Assembly: GCA_036386415.1 (NCBI GenBank)
Contig: DASVVT010000049.1
Coordinates: 1 to 55,473 of the forward strand
Length of the DNA: 55,473 bases
Source of the DNA: DASVVT01 sp036386415
GTDB taxonomy: Bacteria > Acidobacteriota > Blastocatellia > Pyrinomonadales > Pyrinomonadaceae
Direction of reading: 5' to 3'
The notes under the pieces are model-generated. The model had not been told where the DNA came from. It was given only the letters and a program-made list of their open reading frames with translations, and made no database searches. A program made the translations under genes and the position numbers. This document shows positions 25,130 to 34,453 of the stretch, piece after piece; positions within the stretch are counted from its first letter, which is position 1, and each line of letters begins with the position of its first letter.

Positions 25130-25762
25130 TCACTCGCTAACCTCCAACCTCTCTGCTCCTGGCTCTGCTCTCTTCCTGCGCCACAGGTTTCGCCCCATGA
25201 AGCCGATGATGATGAGCACCGCGAGAGAGATACCGATGATCGGGTAATACTGCGCGATTAAATCCTTCGCACGCTCGCCGTAGTGCGCGGCCAGGTACGC
25301 TTCCAGCAGATAACGAACAGCGCGCCCGATAGCGATGGCGACTGTGAAGCGCACGATGCTCAGGCGAAAGACGCCCGCCGTGACGACGAACAGCTTGAAG
25401 GGGAAGGGCGGCGGCAGAAGCGATGCGACCAATACCGAAAGCACGTCGTAGCGATCTATCAACTCCTTGACGCGCGCCTGCTTCTGTTCGGAGAAGCGAG
25501 CCAGCGCGCGGCGTCCGGCGCGTTGAGAGATGTAGTAAAGAACAACGCACCCGGCGGTCGAGCCGAGAGTTGCGGCTAAGGCTAAAATGAATATCTGTTT
25601 AGTCTGCGCTGCCAGCAGCAGCAGCAACGCATCCGGCCCGCCAGCCATCGGGATCAGAGCCGAATCGAGCAGAGCAATAGCGAATAACCCGAACGGGCCG
25701 AAAGTGCCCAGGTAATGCCCAACCTGCTCAAGGCTGTCTGTAATCTTATGCCACCACTTCAA
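25130..25762 (-). CDS. DedA/VTT-family membrane protein (first)
   Basis: 210 residues. Several membrane helices with FGLFAIALLDSALIPMAGGPDALLLLLA, ATLGSTAGCVVLYYISQRAGRRAL, and ASLLPPPFPFKLFVVTAGVFRLS, the conserved core of the DedA/VTT (SNARE-associated) family. These inner-membrane proteins are linked to lipid flipping, membrane homeostasis and pH resistance in other bacteria. It lies just downstream of a paralogue on the same strand, separated by a repeat element. Confidence 0.88.
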   Translation of the reverse strand: MKWWHKITDSLEQVGHYLGTFGPFGLFAIALLDSALIPMAGGPDALLLLLAAQTKQIFILALAATLGSTAGCVVLYYISQRAGRRALARFSEQKQARVKELIDRYDVLSVLVASLLPPPFPFKLFVVTAGVFRLSIVRFTVAIAIGRAVRYLLEAYLAAHYGERAKDLIAQYYPIIGISLAVLIIIGFMGRNLWRRKRAEPGAERLEVSE

Positions 25763-25787
25763 AGCTAGTTCGTTTCCTTTCTCAGAA

Positions 25788-25966
25788 CAGCAGACAGTAG
25801 TCAGTAGCCTGTAGACAGGAGACAGGAGCCAGTAGAAAAGAAAGTCCGTTGATGTTATTCATCATAAATCATAGGAGAGGGCGAAGCGTCGCACGCTGCT
25901 TTCTTTCTACTGACTACTGTCTACTGTCTCCTGTCTACTATCTGTTGTTTCCTGCCTACTGCTTTC
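25788..25966. repeat. Intergenic inverted-repeat element, CAGTAG-word family (copy 4)
   Basis: Left arm 25788-25836 with words CAGTAGT, CAGTAGC, TGTAGAC, AGGAGAC; right arm 25905-25966 is longer and looser. The core is unlike copies 1-3 but matches the inverted copy 5 at 34326 (AAAAGAAA..GTTGATG, later AAGCGT). The second DedA gene ends inside it. Confidence 0.85.
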
Positions 25967-26614
25967 CATTCCTGCTCTTCTTCGATTCCTGATGAAGTAG
26001 ATGCCGAGGCCAGCGAGACAGACGACGAGCACGATGCCGAGGATCAGTAAACCGTTCTCTTTAAGAAAGCTGAGGACGCGCTCGCCATAAAAGACCGCCA
26101 ACGTTCCCTCTATGTAGTAGCGCAGCGAGCGCGCGATCATGACCGTGATCATAAAGCGCCAGCGCGGGTATTCGAGCGCTCCGGCGGTCGCCACGAAAAT
26201 CTTGAACGGCATCGGCGGCGGAAGCAACGCGGGCACGGCCAGCGCCAGGAAACCGAAGCGCGCGTAGGCTCGCTCGACTCTCTCTATATGCTCTGTGCGA
26301 AAGCGCCTGCGCATCACAGCCTGCCCGCCGCGCCGTATGATGGCGTAGAGCAGCATGCACCCGATGACCGATCCCGCAGCCGCGAAGAGAGGGAAATAGA
26401 AGACCGCCGTCGGGTCTTTGGTGCAGCGCATGACGACCAGATAGTCGTTGATCTCAGGAAGCGAGAGGAGCGAAGAGTCGAGCGCGCCGATGACGACCAT
26501 CGAAGGCGCAGCCACGTACATCGGGACGCTGATAATAAAATGTTCGAGCCACTCAACGACGCCTGTAAATGATTGCTGAAACCAGTTGGCAGTGGCGCGT
26601 AACCAATCAAGCAT
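25907..26614 (-). CDS. DedA/VTT-family membrane protein (second, repeat-tailed)
   Basis: 235 residues from ATG 26614, with a G-rich AGGGGG just upstream. A longer frame to 26656 would start in another repeat. It shares the VTT core with its neighbour: ALDSSLLSLPEINDYLVV, FAAAGSVIGCMLLYAIIRRGGQA, VPALLPPPMPFKIFVATAGALEYP. After the last helix and RRAGME, the tail SSRQETTDSRQETVDSSQ is wholly encoded by the CAGTAG/CAGGAG repeat, so the repeat has replaced the original C-terminus or extended it. Confidence 0.87.
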   Translation of the reverse strand: MLDWLRATANWFQQSFTGVVEWLEHFIISVPMYVAAPSMVVIGALDSSLLSLPEINDYLVVMRCTKDPTAVFYFPLFAAAGSVIGCMLLYAIIRRGGQAVMRRRFRTEHIERVERAYARFGFLALAVPALLPPPMPFKIFVATAGALEYPRWRFMITVMIARSLRYYIEGTLAVFYGERVLSFLKENGLLILGIVLVVCLAGLGIYFIRNRRRAGMESSRQETTDSRQETVDSSQ

Positions 26615-26621
26615 GCCCCCT

Positions 26622-26693
26622 AGTCTAAAGTCCAAAGTCCAAAGTCCAAAGTCCAAAGACGGGTTTTCGACTTTGGACTTTGGACTTGGAAGT
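26622..26693. repeat. Intergenic inverted-repeat element, CCAAAGT-word family
   Basis: Left arm 26622-26658 (AGTCTAAAG, TCCAAAG x4) and right arm 26666-26693 (CTTTGGACTTTGGACTTGG) with a seven-base loop. It lies between the barrel protein stop and the second DedA start. Confidence 0.9.
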
Positions 26694-26706
26694 TCGGATG
26701 GAGCGT

Positions 26707-27591
26707 CTATTTGGCTGGCGTAAAAACGCTCGGCGTGTCGTAGGTGACGCCGAAGGTGACGCCCGAGCGCGGGCTGAACTCGGTCAATCCCTTGATGCCC
26801 GCGAAGTCGAAGCGCAATCCAGAAGCCCTGATCTGAAGACCAAGGCGCGCTTCCGAAAGGGATTCCGTGCCGAGCGGCGCACGCCCCGTACGCGTGCTGG
26901 CGCGCCCGTTTACTTCGCCCACGAAATTGAACTGCCGGTTGATACGTATGATGCCCGCGAAGCCGTAGAGCAGCACGTCGTTCTGTACGAAGGTCTGGAG
27001 CGGCGCGCTCAGGATGCCGAGGCCGAGGTTGCCGAAGAGGTTGACGCGCCCGTCACGACCGAACTTTTTACCGGCGAGGATCAGGCCGTAAGCGTTCATT
27101 TGATTTGTGCCGATGCCGCGTCCCTGGTTCGAGTTCGGCAGTTGCACGCCGAGCTTGAAGCCGAGCGACGGCCCGCGCTTCGTCTCCGCCCTCAGCTTGA
27201 TCTTGGTCGAGAGAGTGAAATCGCCGAAATCATTTGTCGAGTTGTTGGTCAGGGGATTGAAGCCGAGCGGGATCGGTGGCGGGACGGTTGCAGAGTTGAT
27301 GCTCAGGTAGTTTTGCAACACGCCGTCGATCTGAAACTCCACGTTCGGCGAGAGGCCGACGTTAATGCCGATGACGCCGACGCGCGTCAGGTCGCCCGTC
27401 AAACCGGACAGCGGAAACTTCGCGTTCTGCATGAAATCAACACCGGCTTCGATCCTGAGCGTTCCCGTCTCGATGATGTCCACGTCTTCCGTGAGCAGCG
27501 GGCGCTGCTGCGCCCTTGCGCCCGTCGCGCCGAAAAGAAGCGCTACGAGAAGCGCGGCGAGGACACCTGATGAATCATGGCGATGCGACAT
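26707..27591 (-). CDS. Outer-membrane beta-barrel protein
   Basis: 294 residues from ATG 27591 (a longer frame to 27666 looks like noncoding leader). Signal peptide SSGVLAALLVALLFGATGARAQ, then alternating strands such as GTLRIEAGVDFMQNAKF, VGVIGINVGLSPNVEFQIDG and FTLSTKIKLRAETKRGPSLGFKLGVQLPN, ending with GVTFGVTYDTPSVF. The pattern is that of a 12- to 14-strand barrel similar to the transporter-like families found in phenol-degradation clusters. A substrate is not evident. Confidence 0.75.
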   Translation of the reverse strand: MSHRHDSSGVLAALLVALLFGATGARAQQRPLLTEDVDIIETGTLRIEAGVDFMQNAKFPLSGLTGDLTRVGVIGINVGLSPNVEFQIDGVLQNYLSINSATVPPPIPLGFNPLTNNSTNDFGDFTLSTKIKLRAETKRGPSLGFKLGVQLPNSNQGRGIGTNQMNAYGLILAGKKFGRDGRVNLFGNLGLGILSAPLQTFVQNDVLLYGFAGIIRINRQFNFVGEVNGRASTRTGRAPLGTESLSEARLGLQIRASGLRFDFAGIKGLTEFSPRSGVTFGVTYDTPSVFTPAK

Positions 27592-27712
27592 CGTGGAACT
27601 AAACCCTTTCCCCTTTAAGCGTCGCGCGGATTGTAGCGATTTATATACTGAAGCGTCAACGCACAAACGTGGTTATGCTACTATGACTCGCTTACGGTCG
27701 TGGTTAAAAAAT

Positions 27713-27781
27713 TGTAGGGGCAGGGCTTGTCCCTGCCCGCGTGTCTTCAAGCAGCGGGCAGGGACAAGCCCTGCCCCTACA
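27713..27781. repeat. Perfect 28-bp inverted repeat with nested palindromes (GTAGGGGCAGGG family)
   Basis: Arms 27713-27740 and 27754-27781 are exact inverted copies over 28 bases, with a 13-base loop. Each arm also contains its own hairpin (GGGCAGGG pairing with CCCTGCCC across five bases), so the sequence can fold as one long stem or as two separate hairpins. It lies between the barrel protein and the phosphatase gene, which diverge. Confidence 0.92.
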
Positions 27782-27808
27782 TCAAAGAACTCGCAGGAGA
27801 AATTATAA

Positions 27809-28336
27809 ATGAAGGTGACGACAAAAGTTCTCATACTTCTACTAGTTCTGGGCCTCATGTCGTGCAACCGCCCTCAAGCAAACCCGACGGTCGTTTTGAT
27901 CGTCCGGCATGCCGAGAAGGCGTCAGATGCTGAAGACAGCCCGCTGACTGAAGCCGGTGCGCAGCGCGCGCAGGCTCTCGTTCAAGTCGCGTTGGATGCC
28001 GGGGTGAGCGCCATTTACAGCTCACAGTTTAAGCGGAATCGTGATACCGCACAGCCTCTTGCTGATCGCCTCGGGGTGGCCGTGACGGAGATGCCTGTTA
28101 ATTTACAGAGTCCGGGCGACTACGGGAAGGTGCTCGCCAGAGACATCATCGAGAAGCATGCAGGGCAGACGGTCGCGGTGGTAGGCCACGGCAACACCAT
28201 CGCCTCAACCATAGAGGGACTGACCGGACGTGCCTCATCCGTCAGCAGCCCCGCGTACAGCGACCTCTTTATAGTTGTCGTGCCGCCTGCGGGTGCAGCC
28301 AAAGTGATGAAGGCTCAGTATGGTCTGTCGGAATAG
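27809..28336 (+). CDS. Histidine-phosphatase-family lipoprotein
   Basis: 175 residues. The signal ends in the lipobox LGLMSC19, so it is probably anchored to a membrane. The phosphatase motif is VRHAEK with H34 as the phosphorylated His, R33 next to it, the helix LTEAGAQRAQAL, SSQFKRNRDTAQPLA, and H127 in VAVVGHGNTI. Family members include phosphoglycerate mutases and SixA-like phosphatases; the surface location makes a general extracytoplasmic phosphatase role more likely. The ATG follows AGGAG. Confidence 0.87.
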   Translation: MKVTTKVLILLLVLGLMSCNRPQANPTVVLIVRHAEKASDAEDSPLTEAGAQRAQALVQVALDAGVSAIYSSQFKRNRDTAQPLADRLGVAVTEMPVNLQSPGDYGKVLARDIIEKHAGQTVAVVGHGNTIASTIEGLTGRASSVSSPAYSDLFIVVVPPAGAAKVMKAQYGLSE

Positions 28337-28442
28337 TCTGAACGTATACTCTTCCTGGCGGCCTGGCGTTTCATTCCAGCCCATATTGAAATCGGGCAAT
28401 CTTCGATCAAACGGCGCGCCTGTTGCTAACTGGAGCTAATCT

Positions 28443-30887
28443 GTGAAAAGACGAAGTATCGTTTGCTGCCTGTCATTCTTTATCTCTCTGGCAACTCTCA
28501 TCTCTTCCCTTCCCGCTTCTTCTGCGCAACAGGCAGCCACCCCGCAAGCGAACGGCAGCAGCACGCTTCGGCTCGAAGGGCTCAGAGACCGTGTCACCGT
28601 GCGGCGCGACGAACGCGGCATCCCTTACATCGAAGCCGCTCATGATGAAGACCTCTATTTCGCGCAAGGGTATGTCGCAGCCAGTGACCGCCTGTGGCAG
28701 ATGGACCTGTTGCGGCGCACGGCGCGCGGCGAGCTGGCGGAGATTTTCGGGAAGCCCGCGCTCGACCAGGACAAACTGCATCGCACGTACGGCTTCGCCA
28801 GGGTGGCCGGAGCTGAGGCTGCCGAAGCCTCGCCACAGGCGCGCACCATTCTTGACGCCTACGCGCGCGGCGTCAACGCCTTCATCAATTCGCGCGATGC
28901 CAAGCAGTTGCCGCTTGAATTTCAGGTGCTGCAATACAGGCCGCGTCCCTGGACTCCGGCGGACTCGCTGCTCGTCATCAAGATATTTGCCGAAGCGCTC
29001 AACACGACATGGGAGACGGACATCATGCGCGCCGCGCTCAGCGCTCTACCCGCCGGGAAGCGACAGGAGCTGCTGCCTGAGACCTCTCCACTCGATGTTT
29101 TAGTCGTAGGCCGCGACGACGCGAACAAGAAGCGCTCGCGGCTGCATCCCCGGAGAGTTCCTTCCTCTGCGAGAGCGCTTGATAACGCGGCGACGCTTCG
29201 CGCGCTCGCAGAGATGAGGGAGACGCGCGAGCGCTCGCTTGAGCGCATCGGTCTCGCAGCCGAGAATCTGGCGGCGAGCAACAACTGGGTCGTCGCGGGC
29301 TCTCGCACAGCATCCGGCAAGCCGCTGCTCGCCAACGACCCGCATCTGCCCGCGTCGTCGCCTTCGATCTGGTACATGATGCACCTGAGCGCGCCGGGGC
29401 TGAGGGTCGCGGGCGTCACGACTCCGGGTCTGCCCGGCATCGTCATCGGCCACAACGAGTCTATCGCGTGGGGCTTCACCAACGTCGGCCCGGACGTGCA
29501 AGACCTCTACGCGGAGAAGTTTGATAAGGAGAACCCGCGTCGCTACCTGACTGAGACGGGCTGGCGCGAGGCCGAGCTGCGGCGCGAGGAGATCAGGGTG
29601 CGCAAAGGTTTCGCAGACCCTTCGACAGAGAGCATCACGCTCGATGTCACGGTGACGCGCAACGGCCCCATCTTCTTCGAGAAATCGGGCACGCGTTACG
29701 CTTTGCGCTGGACGGCGCTCGATCCGAAGCTGAGTGGCGCGGAGGGCTTCCACGCGCTCAACCGTGCGCGCAACTGGAAAGAGTTTCGCGACGCTCTGAG
29801 CCGTTATACAGGCCCTATGCAAAATATGGTCTATGCGGATACGCAGGGGCACATAGGCTATTACGCGGCTGGACGTGTGCCGATCAGAAGAACGGGCGAC
29901 GGCAGCCTGCCCTACGACGGCGCGAGTGGGGAGGGAGAGTGGAGGGGCTATATTCCCTTCGTCTTGCTGCCACACGACTTCGATCCGCCCGCAGGCTTCA
30001 TCGTGACGGCGAACCAGCGCATCGTAGGCCGCGACTACCCCTTTCATCTGACGCACGAGTGGCCTGCGCCCTACCGCGCGCGCCGTATACATGATCTCTT
30101 ACAGGCCAAACAGAAGCTGACCGCAGAAGACTTCCGCGCCATTCAGGGCGACATATACACGATTCCCGGCGCGATCTTCGCGCGCGAGACCGTCTTGACG
30201 GCGCGCGAGAGCAGGCCGTCCGGCAGCGATGCGAAGTGGATTGAGACGCTTCGACTGTTAAAGGAGTGGGACGGGCGCGTCCATGCGGATTCGCGTGCGG
30301 CGGCGCTGGTCGCGGAGATGCGCGCAGCCTTCAGTCGACGTATCTTAGCGGCGGCGCTCGGTGCTGATCTGGCGAAAGCTTACAACTGGGCTAACGACGA
30401 CACGCTTATTGATCGCATCATCAAGGAGCGCCCGCGCAGTTGGCTACCCGTAGAGTTCAAGGATTACGCGTCGCTGCTGCGCGCGTCTGAACGCGAAGCG
30501 CGGCAGACCCTGACGGAGCAGCTCGGCGCAAATGAAGCGGAATGGACTTGGGGGCGCTACAGGCAGGCGCGTTTCCCGCACCCGCTCGCCAGCGCCCCGC
30601 TCATAGGCCAGCGTTTTCTCATCCCTCCCTTCCCGCAGAACGGCAGCGGCGGTAACGTCGTCACGATCAACGTGGGTAGATTCGTCTCCATGCGTCTCAT
30701 AGCAGACCCGGGCGACTGGGACAAAACGCAGCAGGGCATCGCGCTCGGAGAGTCCGGCGACCCTTCAAGCCCGCACTGGAAAGACCAGTTGGACGATTGG
30801 CGAGCCGTCACTCCACGCGTCTTTCCGTTCACTAAGGCAGCGGTCGAGAGAGCGGCCAAAGAAACATTCGTGCTAACGAAGGGATGA
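28443..30887 (+). CDS. Penicillin-acylase-family N-terminal nucleophile hydrolase
   Basis: 814 residues from GTG 28443. Signal peptide (IVCCLSFFISLATLISSLPASSAQ), then the alpha chain with VRRDERGIPYIEAAHDEDLYFAQGYVAA. The expected autocleavage site is before S279 in NLAASNNWVVAG, followed by a long beta chain (ANDPHLPASSPSIWYMMHL, GFTNVGPDVQDLYAE). Members hydrolyse penicillins, acyl-homoserine lactones or other acyl amides in the periplasm; the substrate cannot be told. The stop codon lies in the GGATGAG repeat. Confidence 0.92.
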   Translation: MKRRSIVCCLSFFISLATLISSLPASSAQQAATPQANGSSTLRLEGLRDRVTVRRDERGIPYIEAAHDEDLYFAQGYVAASDRLWQMDLLRRTARGELAEIFGKPALDQDKLHRTYGFARVAGAEAAEASPQARTILDAYARGVNAFINSRDAKQLPLEFQVLQYRPRPWTPADSLLVIKIFAEALNTTWETDIMRAALSALPAGKRQELLPETSPLDVLVVGRDDANKKRSRLHPRRVPSSARALDNAATLRALAEMRETRERSLERIGLAAENLAASNNWVVAGSRTASGKPLLANDPHLPASSPSIWYMMHLSAPGLRVAGVTTPGLPGIVIGHNESIAWGFTNVGPDVQDLYAEKFDKENPRRYLTETGWREAELRREEIRVRKGFADPSTESITLDVTVTRNGPIFFEKSGTRYALRWTALDPKLSGAEGFHALNRARNWKEFRDALSRYTGPMQNMVYADTQGHIGYYAAGRVPIRRTGDGSLPYDGASGEGEWRGYIPFVLLPHDFDPPAGFIVTANQRIVGRDYPFHLTHEWPAPYRARRIHDLLQAKQKLTAEDFRAIQGDIYTIPGAIFARETVLTARESRPSGSDAKWIETLRLLKEWDGRVHADSRAAALVAEMRAAFSRRILAAALGADLAKAYNWANDDTLIDRIIKERPRSWLPVEFKDYASLLRASEREARQTLTEQLGANEAEWTWGRYRQARFPHPLASAPLIGQRFLIPPFPQNGSGGNVVTINVGRFVSMRLIADPGDWDKTQQGIALGESGDPSSPHWKDQLDDWRAVTPRVFPFTKAAVERAAKETFVLTKG

Positions 30888-31015
30888 GGGATGAGGGATG
30901 AAGGATGAATAAGGATTTATCGACTCTCTATTTTCATTGCTAATGTAATGGGCGAATCAAACGACGAAAAAAAGAATCGACCAGTTCATCCCTCATCCCT
31001 CATCCCTCATCCCTT
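30879..31015. repeat. Intergenic inverted-repeat element, GGATGAG-word family
   Basis: Left arm 30879-30909 (GGGATGA repeated four times) and right arm 30985-31015 (TTCATCCCTCATCCCTCATCC). The acylase stop TGA at 30885-30887 lies in the left arm, and the thpR start follows the right arm directly. Confidence 0.9.
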
Positions 31016-31016
31016 G

Positions 31017-31580
31017 GTGCGCGTCTTTTGTGCCATTGAACTGCCGCCGGAAGTGCGTGCCCGTGCGGCAGAGCACATCGCGCGCCTGCGCGAGAGAGCG
31101 CCGAAGGTGCGCGCCAGTTGGGATCGAGCAGAAAAACTTCACATCACATTGAAATTTCTGGGCGAGATAGAGCAGGCACGCGTCGAGGCGCTCACGCACG
31201 CGGCAGAGCGTGCGGCTCAAAGCGTGCCATGCATAGACTTGAGCATAGAAGGAGCGGGAGCGTTCCCACCACGCGGGCTGCCGCGCGTGCTCTGGCTCGG
31301 CGTCTTAGACCCTTCGGGCGGCCTCGCGCGCCTCCAGCATCGTCTTGAAGATGAGTGCACGCTGGAAGGCTTCGCGCGCGAGGAGCGCCCCTTTCACCCG
31401 CACCTGACAATCGCACGCTTACGCACGCCCGAAGGCGAGCGTCGTCTGGCCGCGCTCCATAAAGAGTTGGGATTTGAAGCCGTGAGCCTGACCGCCACAG
31501 AACTCACGGTCGTGCGGAGCGAACTGGGGCCGGGTGGGTCACGTTACTCGACGATCTCAACACACACGTTGAGGGATTAA
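31017..31580 (+). CDS. thpR: RNA 2',3'-cyclic phosphodiesterase (2H family)
   Basis: 187 residues from GTG 31017, giving VRVFCAIELPPE, the usual start of the family. A longer frame from ATG 30948 would add 23 residues, half of them from the repeat arm. The two HxT motifs are H42-ITL (KLHITLKFLGE) and H129-LTI (FHPHLTIAR). The enzyme opens cyclic phosphates at RNA ends, and members can also join tRNA halves in vitro. The stop TAA lies in the next repeat. Confidence 0.88.
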   Translation: MRVFCAIELPPEVRARAAEHIARLRERAPKVRASWDRAEKLHITLKFLGEIEQARVEALTHAAERAAQSVPCIDLSIEGAGAFPPRGLPRVLWLGVLDPSGGLARLQHRLEDECTLEGFAREERPFHPHLTIARLRTPEGERRLAALHKELGFEAVSLTATELTVVRSELGPGGSRYSTISTHTLRD

Positions 31581-31678
31581 ACGCAGAGGACGCGAAGTAC
31601 ATCGCAAAGGACGCAAAGGTAGTAATATCTCTCTGCGCCCTCTGCGAAATCCTTTGCGTCCTCTGCGTTTAATCCCTC
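31572..31678. repeat. Intergenic inverted-repeat element, CGCAAAGGA-word family (copy 3)
   Basis: Left arm 31572-31619 (GAGGGATTAAACGCAGAGG...) and right arm 31631-31678 (...CCTCTGCGTTTAATCCCTC). The outermost 19 bases pair exactly. The left arm includes the thpR stop codon TAA. Confidence 0.9.
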
Positions 31679-31691
31679 TTCACTTTCACGC

Positions 31692-32705
<1,014 letters not shown>

Positions 32706-32731
32706 AATATTTGCCTCCGTATGGAAAAGGC

Positions 32732-32836
32732 TTAACGCTTTGCGACCTTCGCGTGATCTCCTTTGCGTCCTTTGCGTTTAAAGAGGCATTTCAAATGCAA
32801 AGGACGCAGAGGAAAAGACGCAAAGAGTGCGAAAGA
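32732..32836. repeat. Intergenic inverted-repeat element, CGCAAAGGA-word family (copy 4)
   Basis: Left arm 32732-32782 (CGCTTTGCGACCTTCGCG...CTTTGCGTCCTTTGCG) and right arm 32794-32836 (AATGCAAAGGACGCAGAGG...CGCAAAGAGTGCG). Located between the amidase stop and the SPFH start. Confidence 0.85.
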
Positions 32837-32873
32837 CAGCTCCAACCCTCAATCCGTAATTTTCTGTCTTGAA

Positions 32874-34319
32874 CTATAACGGATTGTCACCCTCCGGCGA
32901 AAGAGCGAGCGAAGGCGGTGGCTGCCACCCGCCAAGCGCGCCTTCAATAATCTGCGCGGCGGCCAGCACAGATGCTTCGTCGAATGGCCGCCCGATGATC
33001 TGCACGCCGATGGGCAACCCTTCGCGCGAACGACCCACTGGGACGCAAGCCACAGGCAGACCGAACACGTTGAAAGCCTGCGCGTAGCTGAAGGCTCGGA
33101 AGATGCTTAACTGTTGGTCGCCGACCATCACCTTGCGCGCATCGTGCTCAAAGGCATGCGTCGCTCCAACGGGCGCGAGGATCAGAGGCCATGTGCTCAT
33201 CCATTCGACCAGCCCGGCGCGCAGACGGTCACGCTCCATCCAGCCATTGATAAACTGGTCGAGCGTGAATGGGTCAGCCCGATCAACGCCCGCGAGCATG
33301 ACGCGCGCGAACTCCCCCGCCTGCTCCTCATGCCCTTCGTACAATTCGCGCAGGTGACAGATGGCGGCGCGCGAAAACAAGAGCGTCCATAAATCCTGCC
33401 CGCGTTCTACGCCGGGCGGCCTGCGCTCATCCACCGACAGCCCCGCGTCAGAGAGCGCATGCGCGGCTGCTTCAACCGAGGCACGCGTCTCTTCGGTCAC
33501 AGGCGCAATGCCGTCATCCGTGTACCAGGCGACGCGCCAACCGCGTATCTCCGATGCCTCCATCCGACGCGTCCTCTCCGATGGCACGGAGAAAGACTCT
33601 GCTTGATTGAGCCCGGCCAGCACAGTGTAGAGAAGCCGCAGGTCTTCCGTTTGACGAGCCATCGGCCCGAGGCAAGCGCCGAGCGAGAAAGGGCCTGTGG
33701 CGATGGGGAAATGTCCACTGAGAGGGATACGCCCGGTCGTCGGCTTCAAGCTCACGATGCCGCAAAAGTGTGCGGGCACGCGAACCGATCCCATCAAATC
33801 CGAGCCCAGACCGGCGGGGGAGAGGCACGCGGCAATCGCTGCCGCACAACCTCCGCTTGAGCCGCCCGGCGTGCGCCGGATGTCGTGCGGGTTGTTCGCG
33901 CGACCGAAGACCGGATTATACGCCTCGTAGGTCATAGCCATCTCCGCCACGTTGGTCTTGCCGAGCAGGATCGCGCCCGCCGCTTTGAGGCGCGCTACCG
34001 CAGGCGCATCTTCAAACGGCACATGCTGTGCGCGCCTCAAAGACCCGCTCGTCGTCAAGAGCCCCTTCGTCTCAATCGTGTCCTTCACCGTGACGGGCAC
34101 ACCATGCAATGCCCCGACCAACTCACCTCTCAAGACCGCCGCTTCCGCCTCGCGCGCGCGCTCCAAAGCATCCGGCGCGAGCGTGACGATAGCATTGAGC
34201 AGAGGATTCAACGCCTCAATCCGCCGCAGGTGAGCCTCGATCACCTCGACCGGCGAGACCTCGCGCCTGCGTATCAACTCCGCCAGACGCGTCGCCGAGC
34301 ATCGTGTCAGATCAAGCAT
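32874..34319 (-). CDS. Amidase-signature-family amidase
   Basis: 481 residues. The Ser-cisSer-Lys triad is visible: K79 in GVPVTVKDTIETKG, S154 in RRTPGGSSGGCAAAIAA, and S178 in LGSDLMGSVRVPAHFCG. The last motif usually reads GxDxGGSIR; here one Gly is Met. The family includes GatA of the tRNA amidotransferase and many amidases of other substrates. No gatB or gatC gene is adjacent, so a general amidase is more likely. The start ATG lies six bases from a CAGTAG-family repeat, with no ribosome-binding site. Confidence 0.88.
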   Translation of the reverse strand: MLDLTRCSATRLAELIRRREVSPVEVIEAHLRRIEALNPLLNAIVTLAPDALERAREAEAAVLRGELVGALHGVPVTVKDTIETKGLLTTSGSLRRAQHVPFEDAPAVARLKAAGAILLGKTNVAEMAMTYEAYNPVFGRANNPHDIRRTPGGSSGGCAAAIAACLSPAGLGSDLMGSVRVPAHFCGIVSLKPTTGRIPLSGHFPIATGPFSLGACLGPMARQTEDLRLLYTVLAGLNQAESFSVPSERTRRMEASEIRGWRVAWYTDDGIAPVTEETRASVEAAAHALSDAGLSVDERRPPGVERGQDLWTLLFSRAAICHLRELYEGHEEQAGEFARVMLAGVDRADPFTLDQFINGWMERDRLRAGLVEWMSTWPLILAPVGATHAFEHDARKVMVGDQQLSIFRAFSYAQAFNVFGLPVACVPVGRSREGLPIGVQIIGRPFDEASVLAAAQIIEGALGGWQPPPSLALSPEGDNPL

Positions 34320-34325
34320 AAAAAG

Positions 34326-34453
34326 GCAGTAGACAGTAGTCAGTAGTCAGTAGAAAAACAGAGTGGCACGCTTTGTTGTCTACCATAATTTAGAGATGAG
34401 CATCAACCGATTTTCTTTTCTACTGGCTCCTGACTACTGTCTACTGGCTACTT
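34326..34453. repeat. Intergenic inverted-repeat element, CAGTAG-word family (copy 5)
   Basis: Left arm 34326-34354 (CAGTAGACAGTAGTCAGTAG...) and right arm 34418-34453 (TTTCTACTGGCTCCTGACTACTG...). The core, read on the minus strand, matches copy 4. The LysR-type gene ends in its right arm and the amidase starts next to its left arm. Confidence 0.9.

Noticed and set aside
29100..30092. 330-residue minus-strand frame opposite the penicillin acylase gene
   Set aside because: Same reason: no motifs and a composition typical of antisense frames in high-GC genes.
30948..31016. Longer ThpR N-terminus
   Set aside because: Half of the added residues are encoded by the GGATGAG repeat arm, and the family starts at the following VFCAIELP. 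Not fully excluded, since neither start has a ribosome-binding site.
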